NCBI RefSeq assembly: GCF_018294505.1
Contig: NC_057803.1
Span: 685,966,010 to 686,030,009 of the forward strand
From: Triticum aestivum
Taxonomy: Eukaryota > Streptophyta > Magnoliopsida > Poales > Poaceae
DNA: 64,000 bases
Direction of reading: 5' to 3'
Shown here: piece by piece, positions 57,472-64,000 of the stretch
How the letters are laid out: each line of letters starts with the position of its first letter
Position numbering within the stretch: the stretch's first letter is position 1
Position numbers and translations under genes: made by a program
The notes under the pieces: model-generated
Told to the model about the DNA's origin: nothing
What the model saw: only the letters and a program-made list of their open reading frames with translations
Database searches by the model: none

Positions 57472-58512
57472 ATATGCGTATGCAGGCTTCGCTGCTGACC
57501 TCTGCCGCACTGACTGCGGAGGTCGCCGCACTGAAGCAGGACCTCGAGGGGTCCGAGAAAGAGCTCGGCCTTGCTAAGAGGCAGCTCGAGGAGAACAAAG
57601 GTAAGTAATACCTTGTCTATATATATATATATATAAAAGATGCGATTGCAAAATAATAGGATCATCATGAATTTGCCAGGGGCCACGACTGAAGTGGCGA
57701 CCCTGAAGCAAGCGCTGTCCGAGGCCGAAAACAAAGCGGCCCAGGAGCGCGCCGAGTGGGAAAAGCAAGAGACACGGGTGGGCAAGGTGCATCAAGAGCT
57801 CCAAGCTCTCGTGACGAAGCACGAGGCGTTGGAGCTTGACTCAAAGACGCGAGATTCTGAGCTTGCCGCGACCCTTGAGAGCGCAAAGAATGCCAAGGCT
57901 GAAGCCCTCAAGGCCCTCCAGGAGATTGAGGCGATGAGGAAGATAGCAGCGGGTAAGGCATTCAATATGCAAAGCAATCATGTGAAAGTAAATTACTTGT
58001 TACTTACCCGAGTCCGGAGCTCTCCAGGAGCATTCGCAGATTTGCCCCGCAGTGTGTCGGATGCCGCAAAGTTTTACCAGGCCGAGGAGGGAAGCTCGAC
58101 GGAGAAGCTGTTCTGGTATTAGTATAGTGGGACCGAACATCCGATGCCTATGAGCGACCAGCTGAAGCAACTGGTCAAGCTGCACAAGGCGGCCGAACAG
58201 GCCATGAGGGGCCTTATAGTCCAGATGTGGCCTGGCGACGCCCTTCCCAACAGCTACTTCGGCCTGGTGAGGTGGCTTGTGGATGCCTGCCCATGACTGG
58301 AAGTCATCAAGCGGTCCGTTTGCATCGAAGGTGCACGCCGGGATTTTGCCCGTGCGAAGGTGTACTGGGCCAAGATGGACGCAGAGAAGCTGGTGAAGGA
58401 GGGGCCGCCGCAGGGCAAGGAGCATCGCCACCCCGAGATGTATTATGAGGGTGTCCTGAAGGGTGCCCGTCTTGTAGCAGACGAGTGCACAAAAGATGTA
58501 ATATTTGAATGA

Positions 58513-59725
58513 ACTTGCTCGTGTGATCCTGTGTTATGAAAACTTGTTCATATGCGCTATGCAAGACTTGTTTGAATTTAAAATATTACCTTCTGTTCGG
58601 CTGTTTATCAAATCTGAGAGATGGCTAGTCGTCGGCTTCTGCCCCCATGCCATGAGTGCTGGGGTGTTCGGGATAAACCTGAGCACTCTTGTTCCCATTT
58701 TTGGGTCCTTCGAGGGAGGTGCTCAGTACAACGAACAAGGCAATTAGACTATAATGCTTTATCACTCTCACTTAGCCTAGAATTCTATAATTTTAAATTT
58801 TGGCGAAGCCCCTAGTATTCGGAAGGCCGAATTCGGGGCGCTATACACGCCTTAAGCCGGACAAAGCCGACTCCTCGCTCTAAGCGGCATAAGTCTTTAG
58901 GGACTCGAAACCTCTCGAACAGTGACCAGTCTCTCGCCTTATCATGACAGTCAGTTTTAACTTTCTCTACTGAGGTGCTTAGCCCAGCAGAACCGGGGCA
59001 CAATCGCAGTAGTTCTCCCAGTGCTACCTTAGCCGATATAGCGGAACGTAAGGTACCAAAACATGGGAGCCGGGCAATCCCAACTATTAACTTAAGACAT
59101 GATTCAGAGCTGATGCATATAATGCTATAAGTCCGGGTTCCACACTGTCGAAAGTGTTCGAACTTCTCACGCCGTAATGTGGGGTATGCTTAAGCCCCTA
59201 GCGTACTGGCCGTACCAGAGTGTACGGGTGCTGGATGTCATGAATGAAAATATACATATATATATATAAAGAAGAATAGAGAATGCAATAATAGTCTAGT
59301 GCTATGCATTGTTTATTCAAAAAGGTGCGTTAAAGCAGAATGATACAAGTAGTGCGATAAGCAAAAAGTAGGACTATTTGACATGTCCCCTCCAAGGGCA
59401 AGCTGAGGAATGGTATTAAAGCAAGTATTCCACTCGTTATCGTAATCCACCTGGGAGTTCCATGGTGCGACGTAGCTTTCTGCCTCCTTGGTTGCTGCAT
59501 GATGTGTTCGGCCATCATTCTGCCGAACAGGGTTTCCAGAGATTAAAGTCCTGAAAGAGAGAAAAATAACAAAGCGGGAAGCCCCTAGTGCGGTTAAGCC
59601 GCGTCTTGGGGCGTGCCGTAGTCGTGCCCCCTTCCTATCTATGCCCATGGTATTTTCAATGCGTAATTATGTACGCGTTGCACGGATTTTGCTGTTTGGT
59701 TGGTACTGGGGTGGGCGCCGCATTG
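58513..59725. other. Non-coding spacer between antisense gene and protease, D
   Basis: 1.2 kb without genes, the reverse complement counterpart of 969-2179 and 13520-14763. It lies between the stops of two converging genes. Confidence 0.7.
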
Positions 59726-62700
59726 CTATGCAAGCTCGGAACGTGCCAGGTGGTCTTGTTGCCGATTACTCCGGGCGCGCTTGAAGGTGTCCGGGTCTTG
59801 GATCGCCAAACTGGTGGAGTGCCTTAAGAGGCTGCTTTGCGCTTCTGCTGCAAGGGCTGCAGTGTGCTCCTCCGTATGGAGAGAGCGCTCTGTGTTTCCA
59901 TTAACTGTGATGACCCCCCAAGGTCTTGGCATCTTGAGCTTAAGGTATGCATACTGAGGTACCGCATTGAATCTCGCAAATGCGGTTCGCCCGAGCAGTG
60001 CATGATAGCCACTACGGAACGGGACTATATCGAAGATTAACTCCTCGCTTCAGAAGTTATCCGGGGATCCGAAGACCACTTCCAGTGTGACTGAGCCTGT
60101 GTAATGGGACTCTACACCTGGTATGACGCCTTTGAAGGTCATTTTTGTGGGTTCGATCCTTGAGGGGTCTATACCCATTTTGCGCACTGTGTCCAGATAA
60201 AGCAGGTTCAGGTTGTTGCCGCCATCCATAAGGACTCGAGTGAGGTGAAAGCCGTCAATGATTGGGTCTAGGACCAGTGCGGCGAATCCGCCATGACGGA
60301 TACTAGTGGGGTGGTCCCTGCGATCGAAGGTGATCAGACAAGAGGACCATGGGTTGGACTTTGGGGCGACTGGCTCCAACGCATATACATCCCTTAGCGC
60401 ACGCTTCCGCTCCCTCTTGGGGATGTGGGTTGCGTATATCATGTTCACCATCCGCACTTGTGGGGGGAAACTCTTCTGTCCTCCGGTGTTCGGTTGCCGA
60501 GGCTCCTCCTCGTCATCTCTATGTGACCCCTTATCTTTATTTTCGACATTTAACTTGCTGGCCTGCTTGAACACCCAACAATCCCTGTTGGTGTGGTTGG
60601 CTGGCTTGTCGGGGGTGCCATGTATTTGACACGAGCGGTCGAGTATACGGTCCAAACTGGACGGTCCCGGAGTGCTTCTTTTGAATGGCTTTTTCCGCTG
60701 ACCGGGTTTAGAGCCTTTGAATCCGGCATTGACTATCGTATCCTCGGTATTGTCGCTGTTAATACGGCGCTTGTGTTTGTTACGACGTGACCTGCCATTG
60801 CCATCCTTGGTATCCGAAGTACCATGGTTCTTTGATATGTTATTGCTGCGAGCCAGCCATCTGTCTTCTCCCGCACAAAAGCGGGTCATGAGTGTCGTGA
60901 GGGCTGCCACAGATTTCGGCTTTTCTCTGGCCAAGGTGCCGGGCGAGCCACTCGTCGCGGATGTTGTGCTTAAAAGCTGTTAGGGCCTCTGCATCCGGAC
61001 AGTCGACGATTTGATTTTTCTTTGTTAGGAACTGTGTCCACAATTGCCTGGCCGATTCCTCTGGCTGCTGAATTATGTGGCTCAAGTCATCGGCATCTGG
61101 TGGTCGCACATAAGTGCCCTGGAAGTTGTCGAGGAATGTGGCTTCCAGATCCTCCCAACAACCAATGGACTCTGCTGGCAAGCTGTTGAGCCAATGCCGA
61201 GCTGGTCCTTTGAGCTTGAGTGGGAGGTATTTGATGGCGCGTAGATCATCACCACGGGCCATGTGGATGTGCAGGAGGAAATCCTCGATCCATACCGCAT
61301 GATCTGTTGTGTCGTCGTATGATTCGATATTTACGGGTTTGAAACCCTCTGGGATTTGGTGATCCATTACTTCGTCTGTGAAGCATAGGGGGTGTGCGGC
61401 GCCTCTGTACTGGGCTATATCGCGACGCAGCTCAAATGAGTCCTGCCCGCTATGTTCGGCCCGGCCGGATTTATTTTTACTGTATCCGGCGTGATGGTTA
61501 TCGTCTCGCATAGTGGCGCGCCCTCGTGATCCGTAGATTGATCTTGCATGTTTTGCTTTGTCCTCCAATACGTCTCGCAGGTCTAGCGTGTTTCCCCGTG
61601 CATTGTCATTTTTATTTGAGTGGCGTCGGGGTGCGGGCTGAGTTTTTGGCTGAAATGCCTCTCTGTCGTGGCCACGAGGTGGCCGGTCAGCCGCATCATA
61701 TGCTGGAGATGTACGTTTGAGTGCTTCCTCCTCCAGTCGGGGTAGCAACCTACGCTTTGGGTAACTCTTGGAGGGGCGTTCGAGTTTATATTCCTCAGCC
61801 GCAAGGACTTCAGTCCATCTGTCAGCTAGCAAATCTTGATCAGCTTGAAGCTGCTGTTGCTTTTTTCTTAAGGCTATTTGCCGTGGCTATAAGCCGGCAC
61901 TTGAAGCGCTCTTGTTCGATGTGATCCTTAGGCATGACGAATTCATCATCGTCAAGGCATGCCTCGTCTTCGGAGGGAGGCATGTAATTATCATCCTCCG
62001 CCTCTCCATCTGCCGCTCTCTCGGGAGGGCTGGCTTCTCCATCCTCCTGCCCTAAATCTTGCTGGAGGGGATTGTTGTCGTCTTCGGCACTGTCCGGAGT
62101 GGTATTATCTCCTGTGCTGGTGTCACTGCTTTTGCTTTCGCGAGACTTAGAGTGGCGCCGCTGACGTCGGCGCTTGGGTTGCTTCTTGGAGGGGTCATCC
62201 TCCGCTGTCTCGTCGCCATTGCCTTCTTTGGGTGTGTCCACCATGTATATATCATATGATGAGGTGGCAGTCCAGTGCCCTATGGGCAGTGGTTCCTCTT
62301 TGTCTCCCACATCGTCGTCCATACCGTCGATGTCCTCGGAGTCAAAATCGAGCATGTCGGTTAAGTCGTCGACAGTGGCTACTAAGTGGGTGGTGGGTGG
62401 GCAGCGAATTTCTTCGTCATCCGCATCCCAATCCTGCCGGATATAGTTCGGCCAGGACTCTCCTGACAAGGAGAGAGACCTTAATGAGTTCAGTATGTCG
62501 CCGAAGGGCAAGTGCTGAAAGATATCCGCGGAGGTAAACTCCATGATCGGCGCCCAGTCGGATTCGATAGGCATGGGCGCAGGCGGCTCGGAGTCCGTGG
62601 CCGGGGAAGGATCCGGTAGTTCGGTGTCACGGCTCTCATGAAGGGTAAGGTCGATACTCGGCTCGATCGCCGATGAGAGTGCGGCTTCCGTGGCGGGGTC

Positions 62701-63056
62701 TATCCACTCGCCCATGGATGGCGCAGCTGGCTCCGAATTGAGGGTCGGAGCGGTTGCCGGCACGATCTCCTGGACACTGTCCGTGGCAGAGCTAAATCAT
62801 GCTCATCGTGGCCGTGTGGCGCACTAGGCAGGGGCTCGAATCCGTCGAAGATCAAGTCTCCACGGATATCGGCCGTGTAGTTTAAGCTTCCAATCCTGAC
62901 CTGATGTCTAGGGGCATAACTCTCGATCTGCTCCAGATGGCCAAGCGAGTTGGCCCGCAGTGCGAAGCCGCCGAATACAAAGATCTTTCCGGGGGAAAGT
63001 CTCACCCTGGACTGCATCGCCATCGATGATCGAAGGAGCCATCAAGCCTAACGATA
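59726..63056 (-). pseudogene. gag-protease polyprotein of Gypsy D (broken)
   Basis: It reads leftward from about 63056 (the expected ATG is now ATA), with LGLMAPSII, VFGGFALRANSLGHLEQIE, the acidic DDLTDMLDFDSEDIDGMDDD, and KRRRQRRHSKSRESKSSD. The gag domain follows (IESYDDTTDHAVWIEDF, YLPLKLKGPARHWLNSLP, FLDNFQGTYVRP at about 61330-61100). Next come a Cys/His region CQIHGTP...NHTNRDCWVF near 60610 and the protease (LMDGGNNLNLLY near 60220, LLGRTAFARF near 59980), ending at 59726. Frameshifts lie near 62760, 61835 and 60920. A TGA at 60050-60052 replaces the CGA found in copies A and E1. No pol genes follow. Confidence 0.87.
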
Positions 63057-64000
63057 TGTTTAGTAAACGCTTTATTTTTACTATAAGTGTGAGGAGAATT
63101 TAGCACGGATTGCAACAAGGAAATACAATCAATCAAAGAGCAATTTTCATAGTTAAATTCCTTGAAATCCATAATAGTGGGTTTAGCAACATCTAGGGTT
63201 TTAATTTCTTCAATCCCACTTTTATCAAATTTAGCATCAAGATGAACAAATTCCGAATTCTTGGAACACCTTCTAGGTAAAGGTGGATCATATTCAGTCC
63301 CATCATTATCAAGATTCATATTGCAAAACAAAGATTTAATAGGGGACACATCAATAACTTTTAGATCTTCATCTTTATTTTCATAGGAACTAGAAGAACA
63401 CGCTCTTATAAAGGCATCTTTCTTAGCACGCATCCTAGCGGTTCTTTCTTTGCACTCATCAATGGAAATTCTCATGGCTTTGAGAGACTCATTGATATCA
63501 TTCTTAGGTGGAATAGATCTAAGTTTCAAAGAATCAACATCAAGAGAAATTCTATCAATGTTCCTAGCCAAATCATCAATCTTAAGCAATTTTTCTTCAA
63601 TCATAGCATTAAAATTCTTTTGTGAAGTAATAAATTCTTTAATATTAGATTCAAAATCAGAGGGCGTCTTATTATAATTTCCATAAGAATTGTTGTAGGA
63701 ATTACCATAATTATTAGAGGGATTACTAGGATAAGGCCTAGGGTTGAAATTTCCTCTATACGCGTTGTTACCAAAATTGTTCCTACCAACAAAATTCACA
63801 TCCATAGATTCATTGTTATTCTCAATCAAAGTAGATAAGGGCATATCATTAGGATCATAAGAAACACTCTTATTAGCAAATAATTTCATAAGTTCATCCA
63901 TCTTTCCACTCAAAACATTAATTTCTTCTATCACATGCACTTTTTATTAGTAGATCTTTCAGTATGCCATTGAGAATAATTAACCATAATATTATCTAGG
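63057..64000 (-). pseudogene. Athila-type gag fragment, C-terminal region
   Basis: The minus-strand frame from 63940 downward reads MHVIEEINVLSGKMDELMKL, then the Asn/Tyr/Gly-rich NPRPYPSNPSNNYGNSYNN typical of Athila/Sabrina Gag, IKEFITSQKNFNAMIEEKL, a Ser/Lys-rich linker and FCNMNLDNDGTEYDPPLPRR. The frame then crosses into element D at about 63056 and stops at 63002. Sequence upstream (63941-64000) is probably more of the same element. No zinc knuckle or protease is visible. The fragment could be the continuation of element C, which has the same orientation and is interrupted by D. Confidence 0.75.

Larger units (their letters stand above)
48893..58512 (+). pseudogene. Antisense five-exon gene with putative gypsy-type transposon domain, D (split by element B in intron 3)
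   Basis: This is the clearest copy of the gene. Exon 1 48893-49756 (864 bp, phase 0, donor ccg|gtaagt), exon 2 49838-50224 (acceptor aacag|gac, donor gtc|gtaagt), exon 3 50304-50775 (acceptor atgcag, donor gtg|gtaagt), exon 4 57486-57600 (115 bp), exon 5 57680-58512. Element B and its duplication (50906-57476) lie wholly inside intron 3, ending ten bases before the acceptor. Exon 1 starts MSGAGGKWMASS, with the Transposase_28-like PFVCGLMFYYG, FLRIRTHFGLWLKTF and GWFYITEP motifs. Exon 2 is Ser-rich then acidic. Exons 4-5 form a long Glu/Ala/Lys-rich coiled coil with AGKAFNMQS, FADLPRSVSDAA and PNSYFGLVRWLVDACP, ending KDVIFE. Damage: TGA 49418-49420, a one-base loss in a C-run near 49875, TAG 58120-58122 and TGA 58294-58296. 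Function unknown; a DNA- or Gag-binding accessory role would be speculation. Confidence 0.8.
47864..63056 (-). mobile_element. Gypsy LTR retrotransposon D (gag-protease plus antisense gene), interrupted by element B
   Basis: Minus-oriented copy of the family at 181-6271 and 9654-18853. It has a 3' LTR at 47864-48337, the antisense gene (now on the plus strand, 48893-58512), a spacer, and gag-protease (63056 down to 59726). After subtracting element B with one target duplication it is about 8.6 kb, essentially full length except for the 5' LTR and primer-binding site. Those are missing at the abrupt junction with Athila gag at 63056/63057. There is no polymerase or integrase gene. Confidence 0.9.

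Overview
The window is a block of grass genome, almost certainly Triticeae (wheat, Aegilops or a close relative). It is built from nested transposable elements with one convincing host gene. The assignment rests on an Angela/BARE/WIS-type Copia element with 1.7-kb LTRs, Sabrina/WHAM-like Athila elements whose LTRs end in the TGATACGTC signature, Stowaway MITEs, an Au-type SINE and small CACTA elements. No bacterial or organellar features, rRNA, tRNA or CRISPR were seen.

Layout. 1-180: end of a CACTA transposon. 181-6271: 5'-truncated copy (A) of a Gypsy family that carries gag and protease but no reverse transcriptase or integrase, plus a multi-exon gene on the opposite strand. 6272-9653: GGCCC-rich repeat, unrecognised GC-rich DNA, a 498-bp MITE and degenerate minus-strand coding remnants. 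9654-18853: complete copy (E1) of the same Gypsy family with both LTRs. 18854-22400: flank remnants, two Stowaway-type MITEs and an inverted pair of short retroposons, one with a 17-bp target duplication. 23032-24066: an apparently intact three-exon R2R3-MYB gene. 24214-24411: MITE with a poly-C core. 25140-25650: tail of an RTE-type LINE. 26505-39400: a ~310-bp tandem-repeat array split by an Angela element (27524-37811), whose 5' LTR is itself split by a 1.6-kb CACTA element (27895-29510). 39401-44066: AT-rich DNA, a diverged Athila LTR fragment, an unrecognised pseudogene and an Au-like SINE. 44067-47863: 3' part of a minus-strand Athila element (C). 47864-63056: third copy (D) of the gag-protease/antisense-gene Gypsy family, minus strand. 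It is interrupted by a minus-strand Sabrina-like element (B, 50911-57471) with perfect 5-bp target duplications. 63057-64000: more minus-strand Athila gag, possibly the far side of C.

How it fits together. The layers are CACTA inside an Angela LTR inside a tandem array, and B inside intron 3 of D's antisense gene, with D inside C. The most interesting recurring theme is the Gypsy family seen three times. Each copy has sense gag-protease, no polymerase genes, and a five-exon antisense gene with its own conserved TATA element and conserved GT-AG intron positions. All three copies are now broken by frameshifts and stops. Where two copies can be compared, the nonsense changes are C-to-T, as expected for heavily methylated, silenced DNA.
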